A stretch of DNA of 64,000 nucleotides from Sphingobacterium bambusae (GCF_033955345.1 NZ_CP138332.1:62001-126000); one strand, 5' to 3'. Positions 8,985-20,170 are shown, counted from the stretch's first letter. Notes: generated by a model not told the origin, from the letters alone. Numbers and translations: made by a program.

Positions 8985-10025
8985 ATGAAATTATCCCTGA
9001 AGCTAATCTTGCTGTCCTGCTGTATAGCAGGCATTTCCTGTAATCAAACTAAAGAAGCCAAGCAGGCCGCCGAGGATCCGGCAGAACAACGCCGTTTGGA
9101 TTCGTTGGAAACCATAAAAAAAGCGGAAGAGGAGGCGAAAAAGAAACCAAAGACGGCAGCCGATATCAAGCTATCAACGGATTTAGCGTATAACAAACAC
9201 ACGCTCGAGGAAACCTATCCCTATAAGGATACCACGCGTATCTTTCAGATGGAAAAGATCAAGGAAAAACTGGCTTATGTAGAAAATTTTCAACGAGCAC
9301 CGGCGTCCTATGCCGTCTTGCAGAACCATAAAAACAAAAATAGAGAAGCTCCACTTGTCAAAAACTATCACCGCAATGAGTATACGCGTATATCGGATTC
9401 GTTGGGCAATGAACGCTATCAGTCGGCTCCGCTGTATGCATTGGGTGAAACCGATAAACCCAGCATCTATGGACGCGACGGCTCCTTGGTGAAGCTCAAA
9501 AGCAGTGATACCCTCGCGATGGTTCAGGTGGAAGGCGTTTCTTTTGAAGGTACTTGGGAAGCACCTAAGCGCTATGTTAAGACCATAGGCGACTCGGTTA
9601 CCTTTCATCGGGTGGTATTTGTCGACGTGACCAACCAAAATATTTTAACCGCAGAACGCACCGGAGATTGCGAGTGGGCAATAAGAAGTATGAATCCGGC
9701 AACGACGGGCCAACACAAACCGCCCTATGCGCAAGAAACACCAACGGGCATGTTTGTAGTACAGGAGAAGAAAACCAAGATGTATTATTATAAGGACGGC
9801 ACTACCTCCATTGAGGGCTACGCTCCTTACGCAAGCCGATTCACCAATGGTGCATACGTGCATGGCGTGCCCGTCAACAACCCAAAAGGCGCGATTATTG
9901 AAACGAGCTGGTCCCTTGGCACCACACCACGATCCCACATGTGTGTCCGAAATGCCTCTTCACACGCTAAATTTGTTTTTGACTGGGCGAAGACCTTCAA
10001 CGCACTGGTGATCGTGATCGAATGA
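8985..10025 (+). CDS. L,D-transpeptidase (YkuD family), predicted lipoprotein
   Basis: 346 residues. The N-terminus MKLSLKLILLSCCIAGISC is a lipoprotein signal with the lipobox cysteine near residue 19. A charged linker (residues 25-65, Glu/Lys-rich) leads to a C-terminal YkuD catalytic domain, recognisable by AYVHGVP near 285 and SHMCVRN at 317-323. The catalytic Cys would be Cys320; the family usually has SxGC, so the Gly is replaced by Met319. Such enzymes make 3-3 cross-links in peptidoglycan or attach proteins to it, acting in the periplasm. The next gene is a second L,D-transpeptidase of a different subfamily, so both may act on the wall together. Confidence 0.85.
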   Translation: MKLSLKLILLSCCIAGISCNQTKEAKQAAEDPAEQRRLDSLETIKKAEEEAKKKPKTAADIKLSTDLAYNKHTLEETYPYKDTTRIFQMEKIKEKLAYVENFQRAPASYAVLQNHKNKNREAPLVKNYHRNEYTRISDSLGNERYQSAPLYALGETDKPSIYGRDGSLVKLKSSDTLAMVQVEGVSFEGTWEAPKRYVKTIGDSVTFHRVVFVDVTNQNILTAERTGDCEWAIRSMNPATTGQHKPPYAQETPTGMFVVQEKKTKMYYYKDGTTSIEGYAPYASRFTNGAYVHGVPVNNPKGAIIETSWSLGTTPRSHMCVRNASSHAKFVFDWAKTFNALVIVIE

Positions 10026-10045
10026 TATTTACATTTATTTAACAC

Positions 10046-10073
10046 TTTGATTAATAAATTATTATTAGTTTTG
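10046..10073 (+). promoter_or_regulatory. Probable promoter of the second L,D-transpeptidase gene
   Basis: TTTG at 10046-10049 and TAGTTTTG at 10066-10073. The -7 box is perfect; the spacing of 16 is shorter than the usual 19-20. The start codon follows 24 bases later. Confidence 0.45.
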
Positions 10074-10097
10074 CACTTGGATTAAAGATTTGTGCGT

Positions 10098-10865
10098 ATG
10101 CGTAGTTTATTTTTTGTATTGTTGACGGGGCTGTTTGTGAGTTATATACCAACCACGCTTTCCGAAGATTTTAAAACAAGTTCAACCAAACCTATCCCAG
10201 AAAAAACAGAAGAGACAAAATCAACAAGCCAGCTTCTTTACGAGAAGATGAAGCTTGCTGCTGTTTTGAAATTTGAAGCCTTCAGTCAAGCGCTAGAGGG
10301 CTACAAACTGTTGCATCCTAAGAAGGATGGGATATTAACCGTGATTGATTTTACGCTTCCTTCCACCGCCAAAAGAATGGTTGTATTGGACATGAAAAAT
10401 GAAAAAGTATTATTTCATACCATTGTTTCCCACGGTAAAAATTCGGGCGAAAACTTTGCTACTTCATTTTCCAATAGACATGGTTCTTACCAAAGTTCAC
10501 TAGGTTTTTACGAAACCCAAAATACCTACCAAGGTGGAAATGGCTACTCTTTGGTGTTAAATGGCCTAGAAAAAGGAATCAACGATCAAGCTAAGGCCCG
10601 CGCTGTAGTGGTTCATGGTGCAGATTACTGTAGCGAATCGATGATCAAGGCGACAGGCCGCTTAGGTAGAAGCTATGGCTGCCCTGCTCTACCGAGAGCG
10701 TTGGCAAAACCGATCATCAATACGATAAAAGATGGAACATTGCTTTTCATCTACGCGGAGAATGAAGATTATTTGGCGAAAACAAAAGTTCTTTCTCCAT
10801 TGGTGCGACGCGGTATGCTTGCCCAATCGGACGAACTAACAAACGAGAACGAGCGTTTGAACTAA
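10098..10865 (+). CDS. Murein L,D-transpeptidase catalytic domain protein (YkuD_2 type)
   Basis: 255 residues from ATG at 10098; a GTG two codons upstream is possible. The N-terminus (MRSLFFVLLTGLFVSYI) is a signal sequence or membrane anchor. The catalytic region has VVHGADYCSE near residue 170 and GRSYGCPALP, with the likely catalytic Cys at 195, the arrangement of the YkuD_2 family. It acts on peptidoglycan outside the inner membrane. It follows the other L,D-transpeptidase by 72 bases but has its own -7 box, so the two may be separately expressed. A terminator lies 80 bases downstream. Confidence 0.88.
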   Translation: MRSLFFVLLTGLFVSYIPTTLSEDFKTSSTKPIPEKTEETKSTSQLLYEKMKLAAVLKFEAFSQALEGYKLLHPKKDGILTVIDFTLPSTAKRMVVLDMKNEKVLFHTIVSHGKNSGENFATSFSNRHGSYQSSLGFYETQNTYQGGNGYSLVLNGLEKGINDQAKARAVVVHGADYCSESMIKATGRLGRSYGCPALPRALAKPIINTIKDGTLLFIYAENEDYLAKTKVLSPLVRRGMLAQSDELTNENERLN

Positions 10866-10945
10866 AGTGCCTTACCTACATCGCTGGGATAGGCTAGTAT
10901 CAAACTGCGAGAATTAGTTATTCGCGAAAACCTTACTAGAAATCA

Positions 10946-10989
10946 TGTATAAAAAAAGTCCTGCTTTATATCAAAGCAGGACTTTTTTA
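10946..10989. terminator. Bidirectional terminator between L,D-transpeptidase and icd
   Basis: Arms AAAAAAAGTCCTGCTTT and AAAGCAGGACTTTTTT around a short loop, with A and T runs on both sides. It can serve the convergent genes on both strands. Confidence 0.85.
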
Positions 10990-11011
10990 TGATTAGCAAT
11001 ACTTCCTTACA

Positions 11012-13231
<2,220 letters not shown>

Positions 13232-13328
13232 TTATTGAAATTCTATTAATTTTCGATGAACATGCTGTAGACGCGGCATCCGCAAAGTCTACGTTTTTAA
13301 ATTCGCCTAAAGATAAGCATTTGAAAGC

Positions 13329-13357
13329 AAAAACGCCATAATTACGCGAATAATGGC
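13329..13357 (-). terminator. Probable terminator after the NAD(P)-binding protein gene
   Basis: Minus-strand hairpin with arms GCCATTATT and AATTATGGC (one mismatch) followed by GTTTTTGC. Confidence 0.5.
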
Positions 13358-13420
13358 ACTTTTGAAAAACTGTTTGTCGTTCTTGAATCAGACTGCGCGA
13401 AGAGCTATCGCTAATGGCCA

Positions 13421-14056
13421 TTAAGACGTGTAATCTTTGGTTTTGATGACGCGCTCGCCTCTTCCTTTTACCTTCGATTCCCGCACAAAGATACTAGCCA
13501 ATTTAGCGGTGCTCGTGGGAGCGTACTGCTTAAAAAGGCCAATCTTATTGAAAAAAAGAAGCATCTTGCCGGCCAATACTTCGCCTACTCGATCGGAGTT
13601 GGGGCGCAAAATTAAACCTGGTTGGACGATTGTTAATTGGTCGAAATGCAACGCACGTACTTCCATTTCCAGAACGCCCTTCATTTTGTTGTAAAAGAAA
13701 TTGGAGTTGGGGTCTACCCCTACAGCCGAGAGCAATAGGAAATGACGCACTTCCTTTGTTTGGCACCATTGCGCAAATTCAAGTTGATAGTCATGATCCA
13801 CATGCCACTGTGCCGCTTTGCTTCCCGCATCTTTCAATGTGGTACCCAGACAGGAAAATGCGACATCGCCATATATATAATCGGCTGAAGCGGCCAAGTT
13901 TTCGAAATCCACTATGCATTCGATCAACTTAGGCTGCTCTTCGAAATAAGGCCGCCTAACAAAAGCCACCACCTCGGTAAAACGTGCATCGGCCAACAAC
14001 TGCTTAACCAATTCTCTTCCTGTTGCGCCCGTCGCGCCAATAACAAGTGCTCTCAT
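13421..14056 (-). CDS. NAD(P)-binding oxidoreductase, atypical SDR (HTATIP2-like)
   Basis: 211 residues. The N-terminus MRALVIGATGATGRELVKQLL is a Rossmann GxxGxxG nucleotide-binding motif. The remainder (VAFSCLGTTLKDAGSK, FLLLSAVGVDPNSNFFYNKMKG, LTIVQPGLILRP) matches the short NAD(P)H-binding proteins related to HTATIP2. It lacks the usual catalytic Lys spacing of classic dehydrogenases except for YNKMKG, where Tyr and Lys are in the SDR YxxxK spacing. The substrate is unknown. It begins 2 bases after the stop of the [2Fe-2S] reductase gene upstream, so the two are probably one operon. Confidence 0.75.
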   Translation of the reverse strand: MRALVIGATGATGRELVKQLLADARFTEVVAFVRRPYFEEQPKLIECIVDFENLAASADYIYGDVAFSCLGTTLKDAGSKAAQWHVDHDYQLEFAQWCQTKEVRHFLLLSAVGVDPNSNFFYNKMKGVLEMEVRALHFDQLTIVQPGLILRPNSDRVGEVLAGKMLLFFNKIGLFKQYAPTSTAKLASIFVRESKVKGRGERVIKTKDYTS

Positions 14057-14058
14057 GA

Positions 14059-15102
14059 CTAGCTTACCTCAATGACCGTGCCTGCCTCTACAGGATGAGC
14101 CACACAAATCAAACACTTGCCATTTTCTACCTCCCGATCAGTCAACACTTCATTATAATCCATACGAACCGCGCCGCTGACACATTGCGAAATACAGGTA
14201 CTACACATCCCCGACTTGCAGGAATAGGGCAATTTTATTTTATGCGCCAACCCGATGTCCAATATCGTCCTGTTATAAGGAATGGATAGATTATATTCCA
14301 TGCCTTGAAAGCGTAAAACGATATCGTGTGCGGTCATATCAACGGGCTCTTCCTCTCGCTCATCGTCATCCTCCTCTTCTTCCGGAAAGTGAAAAGTTTC
14401 CTTGCGGATATGTTGATCTGGAATACCCATCCCCAACAGGGTAAAACGGACAAGATCCATGTAAAAAACCGGTCCACAGGTAAAGAAAAGTGCCTCATTA
14501 TTGGGCGGCATATGTTTTTGTACAATACGCAATAGGTAGTCTCTATTTAAACGAGCGTTCAGTAAGTTCTTCGAATTGGAGAAAATCCATACAATAGTCA
14601 GTCTATCGGGATACTGCGCCTGCCAAGCTTGCAATTCGTCATAGAACAGCGTACGCGCGGGCGAGCCATTACTGTAGACCAGCACCACTTTTGTATGCTG
14701 CTCCGCCACTAGCGCCGTTTTTAGCATGGCATACAGCGGCGTTACACCAACCCCAGCAGCAAACAGGAAAATAGTACGTTCCGTGTCAGCATCCGGTTCA
14801 TAATAAAACAAGCCTTGTGGCTCCAATACGTCAATGACATCTCCTACTTTGGAACGATGGTGCAGCAATCTTGAAATTTCCCCGTTGTCCACACGCTTCA
14901 CCGTAATTGCCAAGGGCTCGTCGAGTGCGGACGAGCTGCTGAACGAATAGGAACGACGCACCTCCCGCTCGCCAAAGGTGAAAGACAAGGTAAGAAACTG
15001 TCCAGATTTTGGTGTAGGATAGGTACCCGACAGATCGTTGAAAGTGATCGTTACGTTGTCATTCGGTTGAGGAGTAATACGCGCTATTTCAAATTTGTAC
15101 AT
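14059..15102 (-). CDS. Ferredoxin-reductase-like flavoprotein with C-terminal [2Fe-2S] domain
   Basis: 347 residues. Residues 1-105 form the FAD-binding barrel (motif RRSYSFSS at 49-56), 106-235 the NAD(P)-binding part (FAAGVGVTPLYAML, CGP at 209-211), and 260-347 a plant-type ferredoxin with Cys295, Cys300, Cys303 and Cys333. This order is that of the PaaE/HmpX-like class IA reductases that pass electrons from NAD(P)H to an oxygenase or other acceptor. Between reductase and ferredoxin domains there is an unusually acidic stretch at 240-252 of almost only Glu and Asp. The partner is not evident; no paa oxygenase genes are near. It is followed at 2 bases by the SDR-like gene. Confidence 0.85.
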   Translation of the reverse strand: MYKFEIARITPQPNDNVTITFNDLSGTYPTPKSGQFLTLSFTFGEREVRRSYSFSSSSALDEPLAITVKRVDNGEISRLLHHRSKVGDVIDVLEPQGLFYYEPDADTERTIFLFAAGVGVTPLYAMLKTALVAEQHTKVVLVYSNGSPARTLFYDELQAWQAQYPDRLTIVWIFSNSKNLLNARLNRDYLLRIVQKHMPPNNEALFFTCGPVFYMDLVRFTLLGMGIPDQHIRKETFHFPEEEEDDDEREEEPVDMTAHDIVLRFQGMEYNLSIPYNRTILDIGLAHKIKLPYSCKSGMCSTCISQCVSGAVRMDYNEVLTDREVENGKCLICVAHPVEAGTVIEVS

Positions 15103-15159
15103 GCCATAAAAATAGGTTAATTATCAAGAACAGGCAAATAGATCAATTTTATAGGGCAT

Positions 15160-15192
15160 AAAAAAATCCTGACAGTTTTCACTGTCAGGATT
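15160..15192 (-). terminator. Intrinsic terminator of the rimP-nusA-infB operon
   Basis: Perfect 12-bp arms AATCCTGACAGT and ACTGTCAGGATT around a TTTC/GAAA loop. On the minus strand it is followed by a T-run and lies 22 bases after the infB stop. Confidence 0.9.
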
Positions 15193-15213
15193 GTATAGTA
15201 GACGTAAAAACCG

Positions 15214-18200
15214 TTAGAGTTTACGTTTTACTTCAACTTGTTCGTATGCTTCCACAATATCGCCTACTTGGATATCGTTGAAACGATCGATATTCAAACC
15301 ACATTCGTATCCTTGTGCCACTTCTTTCACGTCGTCTTTGAAACGTTTCAAGGAAGCAAGTTTACCCGTATGGATAACCACACCCTCGCGAATCACGCGG
15401 ATATCATTGTTTCTATTGATCTTACCATCTGTCACCATACAACCAGCGATTGTACCCACTTTTGAAATTTTGAAGGTTTCGCGAATCTGTACTTCAGCAA
15501 CGATCTTCTCTTCAAATTTCGGTGCCAACATACCTTCCATCGCCGATTTTAACTCATCAATAGCATCGTAGATGATCGAGTACAAACGGATATCAATCTG
15601 TTCTTGCTCGGCCAACTTACGCGATCCTTGCGTTGGACGTACTTGGAAACCAATGATGATCGCATCAGAAGCAGATGCCAATAACACATCGGACTCGGAA
15701 ATTGCACCCACCGATTTGTGGATAATGTTTACCTGGATCTCGTCTGTAGACAGTTTCAACAAGGAGTCAGAAAGTGCCTCGATTGATCCATCCACGTCCC
15801 CTTTCACGATAACGTTAAGTTCTTTAAAGTTACCGATTGCCAAACGACGGCCGATCTCATCCAAGGTAATGTGTTTCGTAGCACGCATACCTTGCTCACG
15901 CTGCAATTGCAAACGTTTATTTGCCACTTGGCGAGCTTCAGATTCGCTTTCCAACACATATAATCTATCTCCAGCTGTTGGAGCACCAGACATACCCAAG
16001 ATCTGTACAGGGATAGATGGTCCTGCCTCTTTCACCCGTTCGCCGCGCTCGTTAGTCAACGCTTTGACCTTACCCGAGTGAGATCCTGCTAAGATAGCAT
16101 CACCTACACGCAAAGTACCACCTTGTACCAATACTGTAGTTACAATTCCACGTCCTTTATCCAATGCAGCCTCGATAACCGAACCTACCGCACGTTTGTT
16201 AGGATCAGCTTTCAATTCTAACATCTCTGCTTCCAAAAGAACCTTCTCGAGTAATAACTCTACATTCTCTCCTGTCTTCGCAGAAATCTCTTGTGCTTGA
16301 TATTTACCGCCCCAATCTTCCACCAAGATATTCATGGCCGAAAGTTGTTCGCGTATTTTGTCAGCGTTAGCGCCCGGTTTATCTACTTTAGTAAACGCAA
16401 AGACGATTGGCGAACCTGCAGCTTGCGCATGGTTAATAGCCTCTCTTGTTTGCGGCATCACCGCGTCGTCCGCAGCAATAACAATGATAACGATATCCGT
16501 AACCTTAGCACCACGTGCACGCATCGCGGTAAAGGCCTCGTGACCTGGCGTATCCAAGAAGGTGATCTTCCGACCATCATCCAATTTCACCGCATAGGCA
16601 CCAATGTGCTGCGTGATACCACCAGCCTCACCTTTGGTTACATTCGCTTTACGGATATAATCCAATAAGGACGTCTTACCGTGGTCAACGTGTCCCATAA
16701 CGGTCACAATTGGCGCTCTAGCGATCAGGTTGTCTGCATTATCCGCTTCTTCTAGCTCGGTAACCTCTTCGTCCTCTGGCTTGATAAACTCTAATTGATA
16801 ACCGAACTCATCGGCCACAATAGCAAGCGTCTCCGCATCCAAACGTTGGTTGATTGACACAAACATACCTAAGCTCATACAGGTTGAAATAACCTGCGTA
16901 ACCTGCACGTCCATCAAATTAGCCAACTCATTTGCTGTAACAAACTCCGTTACGCGCAAGATTTTGGATTGTGCTGCTTCCTCCATTGCTGCTTCTTCTG
17001 CAGATAAAGCGATATCGTCACGCTTCTGTCTACGAAGTTTAGCACGCTGTGCAAATTTACCCGATTTACCTGCACCACTCAAGCGAGCAAGTGTCGCTTT
17101 GATTTGGTCTTGTATTTCTTTGTCCGAAGGTTCCTCTTTCGGCGTATCCGCCGGACGTCCCTTACCGCGGTTATCATGACGGTTACCTTGTGGTCCACCA
17201 GCACGGTTGAAACCACCGCCGCCTTGACGATTATTTTGTTGTCCTGGTCCGCGGTTAAAGCCGCCACCTTGACGATTGTTATTATTTGCGTTTCCGCCGC
17301 TACCTCCTGCATTACCAGAATTCCGGTTATCGCCGGACTGGCGTTGAGCATCAGTGGAATTTGGATTTACCGGTCCATTAGGATGCTTGTTGGAGCGTTT
17401 ACGCTTGCGTTTGTTGTCGTTGTTTGCTGCATTCGACGAAGAAGCAACAGGTTTACGCTCAACAGGCAACTGGATCTTGCCCACAACCTTCGGTCCCGCT
17501 AAAGTTTCCGAACGTGCTCTGATGACACTGTTCTGCGGCTCTGCGGCAGCGGCTGCAGGAGGAGTGGTAGCATCTCCTTTTACAGGAGGCTTGCTTTCTG
17601 TAATTTCTTTATTCATGTCGGCCTTAGGCTCGGTTTTAACTTCTTCTTTGGGCTCCGCTTTAGGTTGCGTCACAGCTGGCACCTCGACCTTCTCAGGCGT
17701 GGCTGCTTGTACGGGAGCTTCTACTTTAGGAGTCTCCACGACAGGCTTAGCTTCCTCTTTTTGAGGTTCAGGCTGTACTGGCGCTACTTCTTTCGGTGTT
17801 TCAGCTTTTGTCTCCGCTACCGGAGCTTCTGTAGCTTCTACCTTTTTCGATTTCCCTCTATTCAGGCTATCCAAATCAATTTTGCCGATAACCTTCAGGT
17901 GCCCTACTTCCTCTTTCTTCTCTTGCTCCTCTTTGCTTTCCGGCTTTGCAGGCTGTGCTACCTCCTGTGGGGTGCTCTTTGCTACAGTTTCCTGCACATC
18001 AGCAACCTGATCATCCCCCTGCTCTTTAGATTCTGAAGGATAAAGGCCACCTGTTCCAGCAGTCGACTCGTCGCGACGAATTTTTCCGATAACAATTTGT
18101 TTTGCTTCGTCTTTTACGATCTTGTCTCCTTGAAATTCTTTGAGAAGAACACCATACATATCCGGCGATAACTTGGTGCTAGGCTTCGAATCGACATCGA

Positions 18201-18294
18201 ATCCTCTTTTTACCAAGAAATCGACAGCCGTACCTATCCCAATGTTCAGTTCTTTTGCTGCCTTTAGCAAGTTTACGCTTTTTCCTTCTGTCAT
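15214..18294 (-). CDS. infB: Translation initiation factor IF-2
   Basis: 1026 residues. A short N-terminal helical domain (residues 1-50) is followed by a long low-complexity linker to about 450: first Glu/Pro/Val/Lys-rich, then a Gly/Asn/Arg/Gln-rich part around 320-380. The IF2_N region (ILRVTEFVTANELANLMDV) precedes the GTPase domain, with GHVDHGKT near 534, GGITQ, DTPGH, TKVDKP near 638 and SAKTGENVELL. The two OB-like domains and the C-terminal fMet-tRNA-binding part follow. The G4 motif reads TKVD rather than the common NKVD/NKMD. IF-2 positions initiator tRNA on the ribosome. It is the last gene of rimP-nusA-infB, 107 bases after nusA, with a 17-bp hairpin in between. Confidence 0.97.
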   Translation of the reverse strand: MTEGKSVNLLKAAKELNIGIGTAVDFLVKRGFDVDSKPSTKLSPDMYGVLLKEFQGDKIVKDEAKQIVIGKIRRDESTAGTGGLYPSESKEQGDDQVADVQETVAKSTPQEVAQPAKPESKEEQEKKEEVGHLKVIGKIDLDSLNRGKSKKVEATEAPVAETKAETPKEVAPVQPEPQKEEAKPVVETPKVEAPVQAATPEKVEVPAVTQPKAEPKEEVKTEPKADMNKEITESKPPVKGDATTPPAAAAAEPQNSVIRARSETLAGPKVVGKIQLPVERKPVASSSNAANNDNKRKRKRSNKHPNGPVNPNSTDAQRQSGDNRNSGNAGGSGGNANNNNRQGGGFNRGPGQQNNRQGGGGFNRAGGPQGNRHDNRGKGRPADTPKEEPSDKEIQDQIKATLARLSGAGKSGKFAQRAKLRRQKRDDIALSAEEAAMEEAAQSKILRVTEFVTANELANLMDVQVTQVISTCMSLGMFVSINQRLDAETLAIVADEFGYQLEFIKPEDEEVTELEEADNADNLIARAPIVTVMGHVDHGKTSLLDYIRKANVTKGEAGGITQHIGAYAVKLDDGRKITFLDTPGHEAFTAMRARGAKVTDIVIIVIAADDAVMPQTREAINHAQAAGSPIVFAFTKVDKPGANADKIREQLSAMNILVEDWGGKYQAQEISAKTGENVELLLEKVLLEAEMLELKADPNKRAVGSVIEAALDKGRGIVTTVLVQGGTLRVGDAILAGSHSGKVKALTNERGERVKEAGPSIPVQILGMSGAPTAGDRLYVLESESEARQVANKRLQLQREQGMRATKHITLDEIGRRLAIGNFKELNVIVKGDVDGSIEALSDSLLKLSTDEIQVNIIHKSVGAISESDVLLASASDAIIIGFQVRPTQGSRKLAEQEQIDIRLYSIIYDAIDELKSAMEGMLAPKFEEKIVAEVQIRETFKISKVGTIAGCMVTDGKINRNNDIRVIREGVVIHTGKLASLKRFKDDVKEVAQGYECGLNIDRFNDIQVGDIVEAYEQVEVKRKL

Positions 18295-18342
18295 CTATTT
18301 TTTTACCTTCTAATATTTAGTACTACAAAAATATGCTTTTTT

Positions 18343-18383
18343 ACACTGAAAAAACAATTTAAGAACAATTGTTTTTTCAGTGT
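18343..18383 (-). other. Perfect 17-bp hairpin between nusA and infB
   Basis: Arms ACACTGAAAAAACAATT and AATTGTTTTTTCAGTGT are exactly complementary around a 7-base loop. No T-run follows in the direction of transcription (the next bases are A-rich), so it does not look like a terminator. It could be an RNA processing or stabilising element inside the operon. Confidence 0.7.
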
Positions 18384-18401
18384 CTTCCGGACTGGCAAGT
18401 C

Positions 18402-19640
18402 CTATTCAAACTCGGCTTGGAGGATACGTACGATTTCCAAAACCGTATCTTCTTCCAAGTCTGTGCGCCGCACAAGTTCTTCTTGTGTCAACGATAGCAC
18501 CGATTTCGCAGTGTCCAAGCCCACACGCTTCAACTCGTCGATAATCCAGCTATCGATTTCATCTGCGAATTCTTCGATATCCACATCTTCCTCCACCTCG
18601 TCATTCTCGCGATAGACATCGATCTCGTAGCCACTTAATTTACCAGCCAATTTAATGTTATGTCCGCCACGGCCAATTGCCAAAGACACCTGATCTGGCT
18701 TCAAATACACCGCTGCAGTTTTGTGTTCTTCGTCAATTTTGATCGATGAAATACGTGCAGGGCTCAACGCGCGTGTGATGTACAAGGAATGGTTAGACGT
18801 GAAATTGATTACGTCAATATTCTCATTGCGCAACTCGCGAACGATACCATGGATACGCGAACCTTTCATACCCACACAGGCACCAACAGGGTCAATACGA
18901 TCATCGTAAGACTCTACAGCAACCTTTGCACGCTCGCCCGGCTCGCGGACGATCTTTCTGATCATAATCAAACCGTCGAAAATCTCGGGCACTTCCAATT
19001 CAAATAAACGTTGCAAGAACTCCGGTGCTGTACGCGAGATAATGATCTTAGGGTTGCTGTTCATCATGTCAACCTTAGAAACCACCGCACGGATGCTATC
19101 TCCCTTTTTGAAGTAATCTGCAGGAATCTGTTCGGTCTTTGGCAAGATCAACTCGTTACCATCCTCGTCCAATACCAAGATCTCTTTCTTCCAAATTTGG
19201 TAAACCTCACCGATCACCAATTCACCTTCACGATCCTTATATTTCTTGAACACCTCATCTTTCTCCAATTCCAGAATTTTGGAAACCAATGTCTGACGAG
19301 CGGCCAAGATAGCACGACGTCCGAAGCTTTCCAAGGTGATCTGTTCGATGAAATCATCGCCCACTTCCAAATCTGGATCATGCTGATGTGCTTCCGCCAA
19401 CTCGATTTCTAGATCATCATCTTCGGAAAAACCATCCTCCATCACTACGCGCGTTCTCCAGATTTCCAAATCCCCGTTATCCGGGTTGACGATTACATCG
19501 ACGTTCTCATCTGTTCCGAAGCGCTTCCGAATCATGCTGCGGAAAACTTCTTCCAAAACCGTAATAACCGTTGGACGGTCAATATTCTTAAAATCCTTGA
19601 ACTCCTGAAAGGAGTCGATCAAATTGATATTGCTGCTCAT
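18402..19640 (-). CDS. nusA: Transcription termination/antitermination factor NusA
   Basis: 412 residues, the short form usual in Bacteroidota. Residues 1-125 are the RNA-polymerase-binding N-terminal domain, 130-200 the S1 domain (GELVIGEVYQIWKKEILVL), and 210-345 the two KH domains (GACVGMKGSRIHGIVRELRNENIDVI and SLAIGRGGHNIKLAGKLSGYEIDV). An acidic tail with a helical segment (residues 355-412) takes the place of the acidic repeats of E. coli. NusA binds RNA polymerase and nascent RNA and modulates pausing and termination. It starts 2 bases after rimP and shares its transcript. Confidence 0.96.
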   Translation of the reverse strand: MSSNINLIDSFQEFKDFKNIDRPTVITVLEEVFRSMIRKRFGTDENVDVIVNPDNGDLEIWRTRVVMEDGFSEDDDLEIELAEAHQHDPDLEVGDDFIEQITLESFGRRAILAARQTLVSKILELEKDEVFKKYKDREGELVIGEVYQIWKKEILVLDEDGNELILPKTEQIPADYFKKGDSIRAVVSKVDMMNSNPKIIISRTAPEFLQRLFELEVPEIFDGLIMIRKIVREPGERAKVAVESYDDRIDPVGACVGMKGSRIHGIVRELRNENIDVINFTSNHSLYITRALSPARISSIKIDEEHKTAAVYLKPDQVSLAIGRGGHNIKLAGKLSGYEIDVYRENDEVEEDVDIEEFADEIDSWIIDELKRVGLDTAKSVLSLTQEELVRRTDLEEDTVLEIVRILQAEFE

Positions 19641-19642
19641 TT

Positions 19643-20107
19643 TTATTTAAATGAAATTAACACCTTGGTTTCTTTTATATGTTCAAACGGAATTTCCGCC
19701 GGTATTAATTCGGCTTTTTTTCCTTTCTCTTTTACTTTTTCTTCGATCACGATGTGACTATCTGATACGGCAACAAGTTTACCTTCCCGCTTACTACCAT
19801 CTTCCGTTTTCACGCGCACTTCCCTATCGATATTTTTAGCATACTGCCGTGCAAGAAGCAAAGGGGTGTCAATACCTGGCGAGGAAACCTCCAAGCGATA
19901 AGCTTGATCGATTACGTTCTCCTCCTCCAAATGAAAACCAACGTGGCGGCTAACCTTTGCACAATCTTCAATCGCAATGCCGTTATCCCCGTCTAGCAGG
20001 ATTTCCAACAGCCTATTGCTGTGCATTTTTATACGAACGATAAAAAGATCATCACGGCCTGCAATCTTCTCTTCCACCAACTCGCGTACTCTTTCTTCTA
20101 TTTGCAT
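19643..20107 (-). CDS. rimP: Ribosome maturation factor RimP
   Basis: 154 residues with the RimP N-terminal domain (EDCAKVSRHVGFHLEEENVIDQAYRLEVSSPGIDTPL contains the family signature LEVSSPG) and the C-terminal SH3-like barrel. RimP is needed for 30S subunit maturation. The gene leads the rimP-nusA-infB operon, the same order as in E. coli. Its leader contains a strong hairpin with a T-run ending 24 bases before the ATG, and a promoter before that. Confidence 0.93.
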   Translation of the reverse strand: MQIEERVRELVEEKIAGRDDLFIVRIKMHSNRLLEILLDGDNGIAIEDCAKVSRHVGFHLEEENVIDQAYRLEVSSPGIDTPLLLARQYAKNIDREVRVKTEDGSKREGKLVAVSDSHIVIEEKVKEKGKKAELIPAEIPFEHIKETKVLISFK

Positions 20108-20130
20108 CGTTATATTTCTATAAGTGAATT

Positions 20131-20160
20131 AAAAAAGGGGGCATACGATGCCCCCTCTTT
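20131..20160 (-). terminator. Terminator-like hairpin in the rimP leader
   Basis: Minus strand: AGGGGGCAT, 3-base loop, ATGCCCCCT, then a T-run. It follows the S24 repressor gene by 50 bases and could end that transcript, but the rimP promoter lies before it, so it is also inside the rimP leader and could act as an attenuator. Confidence 0.85.
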
Positions 20161-20170
20161 TCAGATTTTA

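Noticed and set aside
15238..18036. Open frames on the plus strand across infB
   Set aside because: They come from the antisense of low-complexity codons of infB; no ribosome binding site, promoter or family match.
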